This document shows positions 45,755-59,235 of a stretch of DNA of 64,000 nucleotides, piece by piece (the first letter of the stretch is position 1; every line of letters starts with the position of its first letter). Position numbers and translations under genes: made by a program. Source of the stretch: Talpa occidentalis (Eukaryota; Chordata; Mammalia; Eulipotyphla; Talpidae); contig NW_023605305.1 in NCBI RefSeq assembly GCF_014898055.3, forward strand, positions 114,982,734 through 115,046,733. The letters are read 5' to 3'. Below the pieces are notes generated by a model, which was not told the DNA's origin, did not search any database, and saw only the letters and a program-made list of their open reading frames with translations.

Positions 45755-47106
45755 AGGTTTCCTCTCAGCCTTTATCCCCAGAGCCCAGTCACTCCGACTT
45801 ATACCCTCACACATTCCCTGCAACCTCCCCAAATACACTCAACATGTGCTGAGAAATAAGACATTTTATCAAAATTTGACTTAAAGGTAACTAAAAGGAA
45901 ACTGGCTGCGAATGAAAGATCAGATACGCACTTTAGAATGATAAATAGACTTGGGATTAGCCATTTTCAAACGGATCACAATAATGTTCAGAACCCAAAG
46001 AGGAAATCAAGACCCATGGCTAGCCATAAGAAATTGCTGATATTTGACTGCAACAAAATGGCAATTTCATATAGTTCAATTTAATATTTAATTTCTTTGT
46101 GGTGGGGGAGGGAAGAGCTTCTGTGAGACCAAAATGACATTATACTGGGACCTTACATTCCAGAATTAAAAGCTGCTAAATATTCTGCTGAAATACAGTC
46201 TGGTCTCATCAATAAAACAGGATGGTGCCATTAAAAGTATGTGAACAAATGTGTATTAGGCTTCACTCTTTAGGGGCCTAAGAATTCCTGGTTCTCGGCA
46301 GGTAAAGGCCGCTTTTTCTCAACACCACATCCCAGTTCCAGTGAAGGTGTCAAGACCTTGATGACAGCAGCAGAATTTGATAGCGAGGGAAGTGAGTCTG
46401 GCCACAGCAGCACACTGCCTCCCGGCCATCAGAATCAATCCCAGGAGTTTCCTCACTGGGATGATATCACCAATCAATTCCCATTTTGTTTCTCTGAGAG
46501 TGTTTGCTCTCATCTCCTGCAGGAAGTCAGTCTTGACTGCACTCACCAATTATGTGTATTTTTATATAGTTTCCAGTGCTGACTGTTTCTCATGGAGCCA
46601 TTATAATGCTCAAAACTCAACTAACTATCTTCATTTTTATTCATGAATCTAACCATTTTGCCACGAGTGATTACTAGTGATTATCTATACATGGCCGTGG
46701 CAAGCCCCACAAGGGGACCAAGATAAGAAACTACTTATTTGCTTTTAAGGAGCTTATTACAGTGTAGTCGAAGAGGCACAAATAAACTAAAATACCAGAA
46801 TATAAAACTACCATCAGGCGGGTACCAAGGATGAAAGCCTGGAAGCAGGAAAGGTTAGATTCTATTGAGGGGCAAAATTAAAATTAGGAAAGTTTTCATG
46901 GGAGACATGGTTTCTTGATGGGTAGGATTTTTTTAACAGGGTAAATGAGGAGAAAGGCTCAGATGATTAAATGGACTAGAGACACAGCTGAAAGCTAGAG
47001 GGAAAGTTGCAAAAGAATACATACAGTATGGTTCTCTTCATGAAAGCTCTCAAGACAAAATTACATTCTATGTCTACAGAATACGTAAAAATAAAAAAGC
47101 ACTAGA

Positions 47107-47396
47107 GGGGCCTCCCTGATGGCGCAAAGGGTTAAGACACAACCTATAAAGCTGTCTGCAGCCTCTGCAGCACGAGTTCGATCCCCTAGCCTGCCAGGGA
47201 ACAATCCACATGGCGCAGCAGACCTCTCCTGTCTCGCCCGCTGCTCCCCTCAGCGCCTGCTGCTCCCCTCAGCAGTGTATTTCAGTCAGTCTGCCTGTTC
47301 TGCTCCCCACTCTGTCTCTGGTGAATCCTCTCACCCCCCGCATCTCTGGCCTGTGCCCCAGCTCTTGTATACATAAATAAATCTTTGAAAAAAAAA
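47107..47396 (+). mobile_element. tRNA-derived SINE, older subfamily with a small internal duplication
   Basis: GGGGCCTCCCTGATGGCGCA start, B box GAGTTCGATCCCC. The CTGCTCCCCTCAGC block is doubled (about 47240-47274). Tail CTTGTATACATAAATAAATC. Confidence 0.92.
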
Positions 47397-49149
47397 CACT
47401 GGACATGAAATAGAATGCTACGTACCAAGTCAGTCCAGTAGTCATTTCCCCAGAAAATGGGAGAAATGATGCAGGGCAAGGCTTCAGCTATGTCTAACAA
47501 TTTTATATCTAAAAGAGAGCATGAGATCTAGAACAAACATGACAAAATATTGGCATCCACTGAAAAGCTGTGTTGTGCGCTTAAAGCTGAGTTAGGGCTT
47601 TTTTTAAAATTTTTTTTATTTAAAATATTTCATTATTCAAAAATTTTCAACTAAGACAGGGCAGGGTGATTGGAAGTCCTTCATGCAAAAAGGCTGTCAA
47701 GAGCAGAGAGGTTCTCCTAAGCTTATGGGGAACACTCAATTAGTTCAAACTGAAGACAACCTTCAGACCCTCCCTGCTGCACAGCTGAGCCAGGCCCTGG
47801 GAAGAGGGCGGGGTGGGGGCTGACACACACCAACAAGAAGGAAGCTTTTACGGCCCTCTGCCATCAGATACGAGGGGCGTGAGCAGCACCTTCCCACATA
47901 ACATAAATGCCGGTGTAACCAAGTCATCTCCCCCAAAACAAAGCCAAGGAAACCTCCAGTTCCATAGGAATTCAGATAAAGACTCTCTGTGAGTGGCTGT
48001 TCTGTGCCTCCTTTCTCCTCTCCCCTCCCCCAAACACTCACAAACAAAAACAAAATGTACCCTTGCCCACTTGAGAAAGAATTAAGAATTGGCAGCTCCG
48101 CTAAAGTGGACAGTTTCCAAACCAAGGCCCTTCTCTAGAGAAGATGTTGACAGGGCCCAGTGAAAGAATGCAACTGAGTTAAGGCTGAGGGTGGCTTCCT
48201 TCCTCACCCTTCCTGTGTCCCAGCTCTCCTCAGGGGCATCCATGGACTCTAAGATGTGCTCCATCCTGCTCTGCTCTTCCCCCGCAAAAATGGCTTAAAA
48301 CACAAAATCCAAACCCTCAGTCAGCACTTCAAACCCTAATAATGTCCCTTCATAAAAATCCAATCTATGGAAATTTAAAACAAAGGGAAAAAATATTTAG
48401 AATCAAAGTAAATGGGAAATCTTGTATTTTGATAAATATACTTTTTGCCTGTGCCCAATTTATCACAAACTGTTTCTTTTAATGAAAGTTTCACTGGTAC
48501 AACTGAAAACTAAGTTTAAAAGAAAACAACTGGAAGTTAGCAGGAGAGATAAACACATCTTAATACTCAATAAAACAAATACCTTGACATTCTTCTACAT
48601 CTGAATCATTACAGCTGAAGAATCCTAACATCTTATTCACTCCACTCCAGGGCACCCAACTGACCCAGGTCAAAAGTCTCTGCTCCCCAAGGCACTGTCA
48701 GGCAGCAGTCCCTCAGACGGACCTGGGGAAAAGCCACTGTTCGTTCCAGACTGCTAACAGGACAGTGGAATGGAAAGGACAGGAGTCCCTCTGTCTTCTA
48801 GCACAAGACAAAGTGACAGAATGGACCAAATACTAAAATGAAACTTGCAAGGAAATTAGAGAGATGAACTAACATTTATTAATCACCTATAACATATCAG
48901 CCACTGAAGACTGAATTCCAGAACACATTATCACTAAACTACTTTTGTGATGCTGAGCAAATCTCAGGACCATTTGAAAATGAATGAGGAGGACTAAGAA
49001 AGCCTAATGATCCCTCTAGTTCCGATTCCAGGATGCTACTCAAACGCGACCCCTCAGAACAAACGTATTACTGTTAAGCAAGATCAAATTATTTTAAGAA
49101 GCCCTATACTTTGTACCTTTCCAATCCATTCTATACACCATCAACAAAA

Positions 49150-49715
49150 TAATCTTTCTAGAATATGAGATTTACCTTATTGTCCAATGCCCTCAAACCC
49201 CTACACAGCTCACCATTTACTGCAGCACAAACAAAGCTGACCCTGATCAGCCTTACATGCTCCTCTGGCTTCACCCCTGCCCTCCAACCCCCTCCACCTG
49301 TGATGATTACTTCAAAGTTACCTGAAGAAGTCTGGTTGTTTAGTTCCTTTAAGCTTTGGTTCATGCTGTTTCCTCAGCCTGGAGTGCACTTTTCGCTGTC
49401 ATCTGTAGGGTGTATCCTGAACTCATCTTTCAAGACTGAGCTCAAATGTCATCTCCTCCGAGAGGCACTTTCCAACCTCTGCATTTCCAAAGCAGAATTG
49501 ACTTTTAGGCCCTCACTCCCCCCTCCCACCCACCCCCCCTCCCATGCCTCTGCTGCAGTGTCTCTCTCCCTCTTCATTCCAGGTAGATTGACCTGTCTGT
49601 CCCACCAGACCCACAAGCTCCTTGTAGGCAGAGACCTCATCTGACTCATCTATTTCCTCAGTGCCTCAGACAGTGCTTACAAGGTAAGGACATTCAAGGA
49701 ACATTTGCTGGAGTA
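49150..49715 (+). mobile_element. LINE-2 3' fragment
   Basis: Contains TGCTGTTTCCTCAGCCTGGA, GAGCTCAAATGTCATCTCCT then CCGAGAGGCACTTTCCAACC, and CAAGCTCCTTGTAGGCAGAG then ACCTCATCTG, a clear LINE-2 3' series. Confidence 0.75.
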
Positions 49716-50039
49716 AGGCGCAGGAGCAGAGGAACAGAAAACAGGTATAGACATGAGGAAAGGAGAAAGAACCCGACCAAGAAGGCCTGAAGGACTGGAG
49801 AACAGTTAGTGTTTATCAGAACCACTATCTGGCCTTCTGCTCCTGCCCCACACCCTGGTCCTCAGAGAGCTCATTCATCCTCTGGGCCACAGAGGCTACC
49901 ACATCTATGCGGATTCACTGCAAAACTACACTTCCAAGCCCATGAGCTCCGGACCCCTACACCACCTTGAGGCACATCTTTAACTGAAGCAGCTTTCACT
50001 AGGATGTTCTCTGCCACTAGAAACCCAGTACATCTAAAA

Positions 50040-50890
50040 CTGAATTCATCACATTCCCCTTAAAAAGCTATGAAACTTTCCTAACATCTTGTCTTAGTCA
50101 AATGTCTCGGAAGCCCAGCTTTAAAATGTTAGAGTCACACTTCACTGATCACTCACTCTCCTTATCTTCCATGTCCCATCCTCCAAGATTTCCTTCACAG
50201 TCTCTTCCCCTCTTTCCTCTCCTTATCCCACTCTCCACAGCTCCAGTTCAGGCCTCACCACCTCACACATCCAGGTGTCAATCTCCCTTCCCTCTAAGCC
50301 AACCTGTTTCCTACTATCATCACAGCACTGTCCTAATAAAAAATCCTCAGTGGTTCACTACTTTTTATCATTTAAAACCTCAGCCTATAAACCTGGCTCT
50401 TAAGACCCCTTACAAGCAGCACTCCAAAGTGACCTGCCCGCCCTCCTCCGCTCCCTGTAACAGTTACTACTCACTGCTGCTGGGGTCAGCCTCGCCACTG
50501 CCAAGGACATCCCAAGAACAGGACTGCTTCCAGGCCTTGCGTGACCCCTATCAACTCCAAAATGAGAGGCCTTTTTTCTTCTTCTTCTTTTTTTTTTTTT
50601 TTCTTTTTGCTATCTGCTTATCCCTTATTTCTGAAACCATTTTATTTAAGATCTGGGATAAGCTCCATTCCTCTGTGTCATCATTCATTCTACCTGAGTG
50701 CTCTTCTTCTGAAATACCTCCAGGATGAGGTCTACATTATGCAACTGATAATATACTTTTACATTTTACAATTTTAATTGTCTGGCTCAAAAGGTATTCC
50801 TTCCTTCCTATCCCCCTTATTCCCAACTGGACTGTAAATTCTTCAAGGGCACAGAATTACCATTTTCCCTAATCTTCCAACAGTACCTAA
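50040..50890 (+). mobile_element. LINE-2 fragment
   Basis: Contains ATCCTCAGTGGTTCACTACT, AACCTCAGCCTATAAACCTG then GCTCTTAAGACCCCTT, and ACTGTAAATTCTTCAAGGGC, in LINE-2 order. It includes a T-rich run at 50576-50607. Confidence 0.6.
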
Positions 50891-50941
50891 CAGAGACTAA
50901 ACTGACAAGAGGTCCCAAAACTATATCTTAGAGGAAATAAA

Positions 50942-51006
50942 GGGCATAATCCTAAAAAACACAATTGAAAATAAGGCATAATCCTAAAAAGACAGTTGAA
51001 AATAAT
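50942..51006. repeat. Tandem duplication of about 32 bp
   Basis: GGCATAATCCTAAAAA followed by (ACA/GACA) and (A/G)TTGAAAATAA occurs twice in direct succession. Confidence 0.85.
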
Positions 51007-52019
51007 TCTCAATGAAATTTATACAGATTAAGATTCTGAGCTTTTCTACCTCTGATTTCCAGCTCAGAAATACCACAGTCTCCTGACATACTAGATAAAT
51101 AATAATCCTGTGTTCATGACATCACAAGCACATACTTTGGTAGTGATTATGAGAAGGTGGGAGTAGGCAGGGATGAAAGCGGGCAAGTCAACAGAAAGAG
51201 CAAGGCTGAGAGATGACCGCTTTGTCAACTTGTTAAATATGGATACTTCTCCCCTTACCTTTTATTTTAATAGGCCATATTTTCAAACATGAGGAAAAAC
51301 CTGACAGGTTTTTTTTAGTGGAGCTGCTATTTGGAAGAGCCTCTACAAAGCCTAAATCCTTTGGAAAAGCTTAGATCTCAGACAACGTGACACACTAGGA
51401 ATTCCCCAGATGGCCAAGATGCCGTGAGTGAAGACCCACCAGGCTATGACCTACAATCCCCATCTTTCCCAGGCAGGCTGAGGCGGAGCTGGAGTCCATT
51501 CTCGTGAAGAACTTGGTCTTTACAACATACTCACTTAGTTTCCACAAATGGGTTATTCATTTTTATGGATTGTTAAAGCAAAATCTTTAACCCAAGACTA
51601 TCAGGTAATACAGGTTTAGAAATACAAACTGATTTCAACATCATCATTTTTGACCCCTGAACACTAAAATTAATCTGGTTTTAAAAATAATGCACTTTCA
51701 AACCAAGAACTGTCTTCCTAAGTCCCTAAGTACCTACCCAGGCGCTCCCCACGACGCAGAGGAAACCGAAAGAGGACACTGTCCTCACCATTAGCTCTTT
51801 AGATGGATCCAGCGATAGCGCTGAGACTCTCCCACAGGGCAGAAAACACAAGATAGGCACAAGCTGAGGTCGACACAGTGGGTAAGGTGTGTGGACACAA
51901 AAGCATCTACAAGGAATCCTGTCTCCTGACTGACTCCTTAGGCCAGGACTGTCCAGAAAAGAAGCAGGAGAATCGCAATGTGTTGGTGCCTGCCTGACTC
52001 CTCATCCTGAGTTCCTGGA

Positions 52020-52400
52020 CCAGAGGGCTCCAGGCTCCTCATTAAATCCATCCTTTGTTCAAGGACCTACAATGACTCTATTGACACTTCTATCAACACC
52101 CAACAGAGTCTGGCCTCTGAGTCCCCTCCACCCTCTTGCCTGCTCTACCCAGGAGTTGACCAAACCACATTCTCTCCAGTCACACGCATTTATTCCCCCC
52201 ACAAACACAACTTAGTCATTCATACCATCACTGCACACTGCACATTCTATACTCTCTGCCCAGAAGATCTTTCTTACACTCCTAATATAGAATAACTATT
52301 TCATTTGCTTAAATGTTCCCAGTTTATAGGTTAGTATGGAGAAGTAAACTGTCCAAGGTCACAGAGCAAAAAAGACTGAGATTTTAACGAAGGTCAGCCC
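52020..52400 (+). repeat. LINE-2-like and MIR-like remnants
   Basis: AAGGACCTACAATGACTCTA, GAGTCTGGCCTCTGAGTCCC and TCTGCCCAGAAGATCTTTCT suggest LINE-2. From 52330, TAGGTTAGTATGGAGAAGTA then AACTGTCCAAGGTCACAGAG suggests a reverse MIR. Confidence 0.45.
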
Positions 52401-54649
52401 ATCCCTCTGATCCGGTCTCCCAAGTCCATTTCAAGTTTTACTTAGAAACCAGTAATTTATCTTACTGATTCTTACCCTGTTACTTCAAGTTTTCTAGCCT
52501 GTATATACTCCATTTTTAGCACACCAAAGTTGGCTTTTTATATTGCTTTCTAAATGTCAAAGCTTATAATAAGCCTGGTCATTTATTTACCACCTTTCTC
52601 CAACCCCACCCCTGTCCCAAGGGCAAGGACACCTGTCTCTGAATCTTTTATATGGCCCCCAAAGCCTGTCACTGGAGCCTGGAGTCTGCTTTATCCACAA
52701 GAGTGTTCAATCATCCCTCAGCAGGGATTTCTTACTTTAAAAAAAAAAAAAAAATCAATTCCCCTATATTTAAAAAAACGCAACTGAATTCAGACATTCA
52801 AGACAAAACTGCCCTGCATCTAGATCACAGCTACACAGATTTTCATTATCTGCATTTATCAAGGGATGTCGAGAAGATGCCACAGTCCCCAAGTTCCCAA
52901 AGATACTGCTAAAGTCACATTTCGAAGCACTCTTTCAGGATTTATCCTTCGATGGGAAGAACGTTTGGGGTAAAAAGAAGGGGTGCTCCCATATAGTGTC
53001 CCCTGCCAGCATCCTTAGCAAGCTTGAGACAATTAGGAGCTCTAAAACAAGAGGCACTCAGTGCACCCATAATAGTTTGAACATATACTTTTAATATTAA
53101 GTTACCCCATCGTACGCAGTTACATATATTGAATTGCAAAATTCCAAAGTTTTCTAAGAACTGAGAATAGTGCTGGGTGCCCTACACTTATTCTTGGGTT
53201 TATTCAGCCCCCTTAATTCCCAACTTTTCTCCCAATAATGTATATAGTTCAGCTACGGGAAGTTGTTCAATACAAACTCATATTTCAGTACAAACAGATA
53301 CAAACAGAATTTACCAGATAGCACTAATATTGAAACCAATCAACTCACAAAACAACAGACTCTGGAAGAGCTGTGATAAGATTTTTGCCCTCCAAATTAA
53401 ACCTTTTTTTCAATAGGGATCCCCTCCTACCCTCCTCCACCAAAGAAATAATTAGGAAAATAAAGCTTCAGGAAATTTTCCAAGTTGCTGGCAACATAAC
53501 TCCAAGTCCAACTATCAGCTTCCACCACTGGTCAGCCTGCACTATACAGTCAGCAGACAGCCCTTTATCTGGCAACGGTTTACATGGTTTTTTTATACAC
53601 GAAGTCTTTGGCATTAAATGAAATGGGTAAGTCGAATCAGGCAACAACAACAAAATCAGTAAAAATTGGGGGACTGTCTTCCATCTTTCTTTCCTGCTTG
53701 AGTGTACAGTGTCCAAGTAGATATTGGCTCATTTCTAAATTATTCATGCTAATGGATAATTACCAGCAGAAAGGCGCTGATAATCTGAAATGGAAAAAAA
53801 TCGAAAAATAATCTATTTTAGTTTTGGAATATCTTTTCAACATATTTACCATCTCAATTATTTCTAGCATGAGCTAACATTTGGATTCATTTGCAATCTC
53901 TAAGTACATAGTAACTGGCCACTTACTCTGGGCGGTGCGCATGATGAGCAGCTAGTGGAAACTAGAACAGGCTGGTAGTCAGCCTCCAGAGGAACAACTT
54001 CAATTTCACTCATTTTACAGTTCTGTTCAGCCTTCAAAATATCAATAGTCTAACACAGCAGGATGGTTACTAGACTTCAAGAGAACTGCTCAGAAAAACA
54101 ATGAGGACAATGAGCATAATTGTTTGCTTATAATGGATTCATTGGTAAATTATGCACAGCAAATGTTTAATCACAAGTCTAATTCTCCCTAGCCACCCTG
54201 CAAAAGTCCCTGCAGTTTTCTCCATCCCATCAGGAATACAATCTCTTTTACTAGGAAGGACATTTTCTTAACGTCTTTCAAGTTAAACAGCATAAAAATG
54301 CTTTTGAAAGACTTGGGATTAGCTCTCTTCGTGGAATAAACAGCCTTACCGCTCACTACCTCTTTTCTTCACTTGATCCTTTTCCCACCTAAGAAACAGG
54401 TTCTAAAAGACAAAGGGGATGCAGCCTCTTCCAAGATCTCCCAAGTATGAGAAGCCAAAGCTTGAAAAAATTTCCAGCTAACGATTTTCTACAGGGCATA
54501 CTTATAACAAGATAAGAAAACTGAGAGTCAGTCTTGCTAATTTCTGCCTTTCCATTCATGAAAACTCCCCCGAAGAGCTCGGGGACAATCTCGCACATGA
54601 AATTGCACCGATCCTCTTCTCTCGACTCAATTTCTCCATCTGCCCTGTG

Positions 54650-56060
54650 CTCAGAGGAGCCACCTAGGTCCCGCGGACAGGCCGCCTCTGCGGAGGCGGG
54701 GGCGAGGAGGCGAGACCCGCGGCGCTGGTCCTGGGAGCCCGACGGGCTAAAAATACGCCGGCCCAGTAAACAAACCCCCGTCCCCGCGAGCGCGCCGCGC
54801 CGCTAACCCAGGCACTGCGCTCGCGCGGCCCCCGCTTACTCATCGCCTCTGAAGTTTCCATCCGTTCACGGCAACTTTTCTTTTTTCTAAAGTTCAAGCT
54901 CCTGCCCCCGACCCAGCGCCCCGCCGCCATCTCCCTCCCCGCGGCCTCGCGCTCACGCCTCCTCGGCCCCCGGCTGGACGCGCCTCACCTCGGCCTCGAC
55001 GGCGGCCCCCGAGCTCACTCTCCTTCTCCTTCTACGCGGAGACGCTAAACTTCACCCCGCGGGCAGCGCGCAGCCCGCGCTCCTCGGCACCCCGGCCCAC
55101 GCCACCCTCCCCCAGGTCTCCCGCCCGGGCGGGGCCGTCCGAAGTGGCCAGCGCGGCTGGGGGGCGCGCTGAGGGCCGGGGGGCGCGCCGGGCCGGGGGC
55201 CTGGGGAGCTGGGGGCGGGGGGCCGAGGGGCGCGCTGGGGGCGGGGCGGGGGCCGCGGCCGCAGGTGAGGGGGTGGGGGCGGCGGGGGGGGCGTCAGGGC
55301 AGACCCGCCGCGAGGGGCCGCGGGGGCCGCAGCGGGGGGACGGCGGGGCGCAGAGGCCCGGAGTCTGGGGGTGCGCGGGGCGGCGGGGGGGCGGGGGTCC
55401 GTTACCCTCGCGGCTCCCGGGCCAGGCCCTAGGCTGGGGCGCAGCGCGGGGCCCGGCCGCCTCTCCTCATTCCTCGGCTTGACCCCCGGGTCCGGCCGGC
55501 CCCTCCCCCGACGACGACGGAGGCGGAGGCGGCGCTGGGGGCCGCGACCGCCGCGGCTGCTCCGCGCGGGACCGGGAGCTGGACCGGGCGGGACGGACCG
55601 GACTGGCCTCCCCGGCGGCTCCCGCCCGCTCCACGCTCGGCGGCCGCTCGACTCCGGCGGCCGGTTCTGGGTCGGTGGCTCGCGGCCGCCCGGCCGGAAA
55701 CAAGCGCCAGTTTCCGGCCGGAGCGGGTTGCTGGTGACACCCAGGCCGCCCCCGGGCCTCTGGCGCCCCGCCCCGCCCCGCCCCGTCGCGGCCCCGCCCT
55801 GAGCGCCGCTCGCGGGCGGTTGGCGGCGGCCGCGCGCGGGCCGCGGGCTCCAGAGCTGGGGCGCGAGACCGGGAGGGCCCGGCCTGGACGCTTGAGGCTG
55901 AGCAGAGTCTGTGGGCTCCGGCCGTGTGGGAAGAAGCCAGAGGGCGGGGCGGCTCGCGGGAGGGGCCGAGCGTGAAGAGACCTCGGCGGGAGGCAGAAAC
56001 TCTAGTTGCCCCGGGCAGGCCGGGGGCTGCCCCGGGAGAGGGACCGGCCCGCCCCCTGGA
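54650..56060 (-). promoter_or_regulatory. OTUD7B: CpG island, probable main promoter and first exon of OTUD7B
   Basis: A GC-dense island of about 1.4 kb at the expected 5' end, with repeated GC boxes (CGCCCCGCCCCGCCCCGCCC near 55768-55790) and no TATA box noticed. OTUD7B is known to have a non-coding first exon far upstream of the ATG exon. Candidate minus-strand donors are GCCGAG|GTGAGG at 54989/54988 and ATGA|GTAAGC near 54838. I cannot choose between them or place the start site. A long minus-strand open frame (56233-55052) is explained by composition and has no recognisable domain. Confidence 0.7.
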
Positions 56061-56229
56061 CGCGCCCTCCGTCCCTCACTGACCCGCACACTCCGCTGTG
56101 AACACGGTATTCGTGGACTGGCGCCGCAAGCCTGCCCCGTGGACACGCGAGCCCAAGACTTAGAGCAACCCCGAAAGTTTGCACAGAACCTAGTCTTGGC
56201 CGTGCCTTTCAGTAGCCTAACAGCACAAC

Positions 56230-56460
56230 CCAACAGATATAAGCGGTCCCCACCGCGTGCAGGGCACTGTTAGAAACACGAAAGTGAACACGACGTCATT
56301 CCAGGCATCCAAGATCTTCCACTTTAGTAAAATACGTAAAACTGTGATATAAGGCAGTTGATGGTGAGTTGCCATCAGCCGTGATAATGAGAAAATAAGC
56401 TGTGCCTGGCACACGGCAAAACTTCCATATTCGTTGAAGGAATAAATAAACATGAGACGG
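56230..56460 (-). repeat. Ancient repeat remnant (LINE-2/L3/MIR type)
   Basis: CCACCGCGTGCAGGGCACTG and GCTGTGCCTGGCACACGGCA then AAACTTCCATATTCGTTGAA recall common old repeats with a ...CTGGCACATAGT...TGTTGAA pattern. Confidence 0.35.
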
Positions 56461-58252
56461 CTATCTGGGACTGTTTTTAAGAAAGAAGAGCCATTTCATA
56501 AATGCCTCTTACCACCAACACAAAATGGCACTAAGCCTCTGCTGTGGTCTGCAGAAGAAGTTCTAAATTTTAATTCAGAGTCCTAACACCGGGGCGCTTG
56601 GTCCGCATATTTAAAACGTCTGCATTGTGCCCAATAGCACCATTTAAAAACAAATATCACAGTCTGCTTTTCTGTCCCCTTACTACTTTCTAAGTCCTCA
56701 CTTTTCTAATTGCCACAGTTGTAGCACAGAGGCGTTCAGAATTACACAGCTCAAGACTAGAAAATCGGCACCTGAAATAGGACACTTCCTTGACAGTTCT
56801 CCCTCTTGGGGGCTACCCTGGGTGTAGAGTTGGAAGATTTAGGGCTGAGCCTAGAGCCATACCAAGGCAGAGCTAGTCAGAGTGCCTTGCAGGGGGCTGG
56901 CACCAACAGTACAGGCTGGCAAGTGGAATGGTTTAGCCTGGGCTTCATGCATGTGGAGGCCACACATTTTGGCAACTGTTCAGTGGCAGATTTGAGGAGA
57001 ATAGGCTGATCCTTGTCACGTAAGTTGATTCTAACAGAACTGTGGTCCTTGCTGACTAAACTGGATGTAGGCAGGCAGAGCCACTGATGAAGAGCTTTGA
57101 AAATCTAACGCTGACTTGTTCCACCAGACCCTCCCAGAAACAGTTTATACCCATTTGTGAACTGTGTCTTTCAAGTCTTCGCTTTACTACCCCAGACATC
57201 TTAGGACTGGGCATGGAGTTCAGAAGCATTCTTCACCGTCAGACAAGGCAGACTGTGACTTTTGGCAGTGACCACAAAAAGTTTGCAAATTTGAAAGCTG
57301 GGTCAAGCTGCTGGTCAAACTCATTTAAGTGACCACACTTTACAGGCTTGCCTGGAAATTCAGGGCCTAGGAAGTGATGGGGCTGCAGTTGCTTTGTGCC
57401 TGCTTCTCATTCCACCATCCATCATTCATTGTTGTTTGTGAAATTGCTCAATGGGTTGCTTGTTTGGGGTCAACCAGGCTGTGTGGACACCAGTGTGGCC
57501 AACCAGGCTGCACGCCAGGCCACCTGTGTCCTGGTCCCAGCTCAGCCAGCCGCTAATCCATGAAGTGACTCCCTTCCTATTCCATGTGTCAGTTTCTCTG
57601 CCTAAAAACCGGGTCCCGTTCTCTCACCATGCGCAGCCAGCCGCTCAGGCTGACACTGTGCTGGCCGCTTAGAAGCAGCTGTCCAATGTAGTTGTCGGCA
57701 ACCAGAACACAGCTGATGATTTTTTGCTGCCAGGTGGAAGAATAGTAAGGAAAGAAAGTAAAAGCTGCAGAGAAAACCCAACCAGCACACTCAGGGCCTC
57801 TATACACCTTCTCCGCGTCTCAGTCCCAAGTTCTCTTTCACCCTACAGGCTGGTTTTTGTTTACCATCTTAGCAATTCCAAGTGCTGTTCCAAAGAGCTC
57901 CTGAACTTTCACTTTAAGCAAGAACAGAAAAAAACAACTTTCATTTCACCAGAGAAATTAAAGGAAAGACTATTTCATCACTGGGGCTAGTGAATAGAGA
58001 AGGGGAAATGTTCAGAGAAAGTTGTTTTGCAGCTTACCAAAAAAATCAATTGTTTGCATTTATATGCTTTTATGGTGGAGAAGAAAACCAAGCCAAAATA
58101 ACTTCCTTTCTACAATCACCACTATAATTTGGACCAAAGGTTCTGTGGACTTTTTGAAATTACTTACTGTGTACCATAGGAATCTTAGACTAACGCAGAG
58201 CTCTTGGGAGTGAGGACCATGAATCTGCATACTTTTAAAATATCTATAGTTC

Positions 58253-58516
58253 TTTTTTTAAATATTTATTTATTTATGCATACAAGAGCTAGGGTGTAGG
58301 CCAGAGGTGCAGGGGGTGAGAGAATTCACCAGAGACAGAGTGGGGAGCAGAACAGGCAGATCTAATGAAATACACTGCTGAAGGGAACAGCAGGGAGACA
58401 AGAGAGGTCTGCTGCGCCATGTGGCTCAGCTCCCTGACCAGGATTGAACTCGCGCTGCAGTGGCTGCCGATAGCTTCATAGTGCTGAGACTCAACCCCTT
58501 GTGCCACCAGGGAGGC
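58253..58516 (-). mobile_element. tRNA-derived SINE, older subfamily, minus orientation
   Basis: T-run and TTTATTTATGCATACAAGAG at the left, reverse body, GTGCCACCAGGGAGGCC at the right. The flanks are only loosely alike, so it is an older copy. Confidence 0.92.
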
Positions 58517-58544
58517 CAACTACAATTCTTATAAAATTAAATAC

Positions 58545-59060
58545 ATTTCTCCCCCCATGACCCAGCAATTCCACTCCTAGATATTTACCCAATAGAAATG
58601 AAAACATGTGTCCACAAAATGCTCACACATGAATGTTCACAACAGTTTTATTCATCCATTGGCCCAACCTAGAAATAGTTCAGTGTCTACCAACAGAAAA
58701 AAAGACAAAGACATTGTTCAAACAATGAAATATAATTTTTTTAAATGTATAAGTGGATAAATTTCAAAATCAATTTGTTGAGCAAATTTATATGAAATTT
58801 AAATTTAACTTATATGAAATTTGAGAATAAAAAAAGCAATCTTGATGCTAGAAATCAGAACCATGGTTGCCTGTTGGGGGAGGTAAGGGATGAATAGAAG
58901 GGGGCATGAGGGCGCTTCTTGAGATGATGAAGTGTTATATATCCAGACAGGAGTAACTATTACACATGTACATGAAATTATATATTTAAGATATGTATAT
59001 ATTGTTGTATGTGAATTTTACCTTGATTTAAAAAAAATTAGAAAGACAAAATTTTTTAAA
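58545..59060 (+). mobile_element. LINE-1 3' fragment
   Basis: CATGACCCAGCAATTCCACT, GAAAACATGTGTCCACAAAA, CACAACAGTTTTATTCATCC and CATGGTTGCCTGTTGGGGGA, then an A-rich end, are L1 landmarks. It is 5'-truncated. Confidence 0.8.
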
Positions 59061-59109
59061 GAAGAAAACAAATCCAGAGTTCCTTCAAAACATTTATCCA
59101 TGTCATAAA

Positions 59110-59235
59110 TTTGGATTTGCTTGTAGATTGACACTTGCTTCATTCATTAGATTGTGAGGCTCTGTAAGTTTACCTAGCATAGTGCCTGACCCTGGCAGTC
59201 ACTCATTAAATTTTGTTGAGTAAACTAATGAACGG
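59110..59235 (+). mobile_element. LINE-2 3' end
   Basis: TAGATTGTGAGGCTCTGTAA then CTAGCATAGTGCCTGACCCT and ACTCATTAAATTTTGTTGAG match the LINE-2 3' terminus. Confidence 0.65.

Larger units (their letters stand above)
33861..54640 (-). other. OTUD7B: OTUD7B intron 1, distal part
   Basis: Repeat-rich intron with SINEs, LINE-2, MIR and simple repeats annotated separately. Stretches at 34530-35860, 39120-41540, 41780-44400, 47400-49150 and 52310-54640 show no gene or repeat I can name. Confidence 0.65.

Noticed and set aside
55052..56233. 393-residue minus-strand open frame in the main CpG island
   Set aside because: Same compositional effect: other frames overlap it, it has no recognisable domain, and it sits where a non-coding first exon and promoter are expected.
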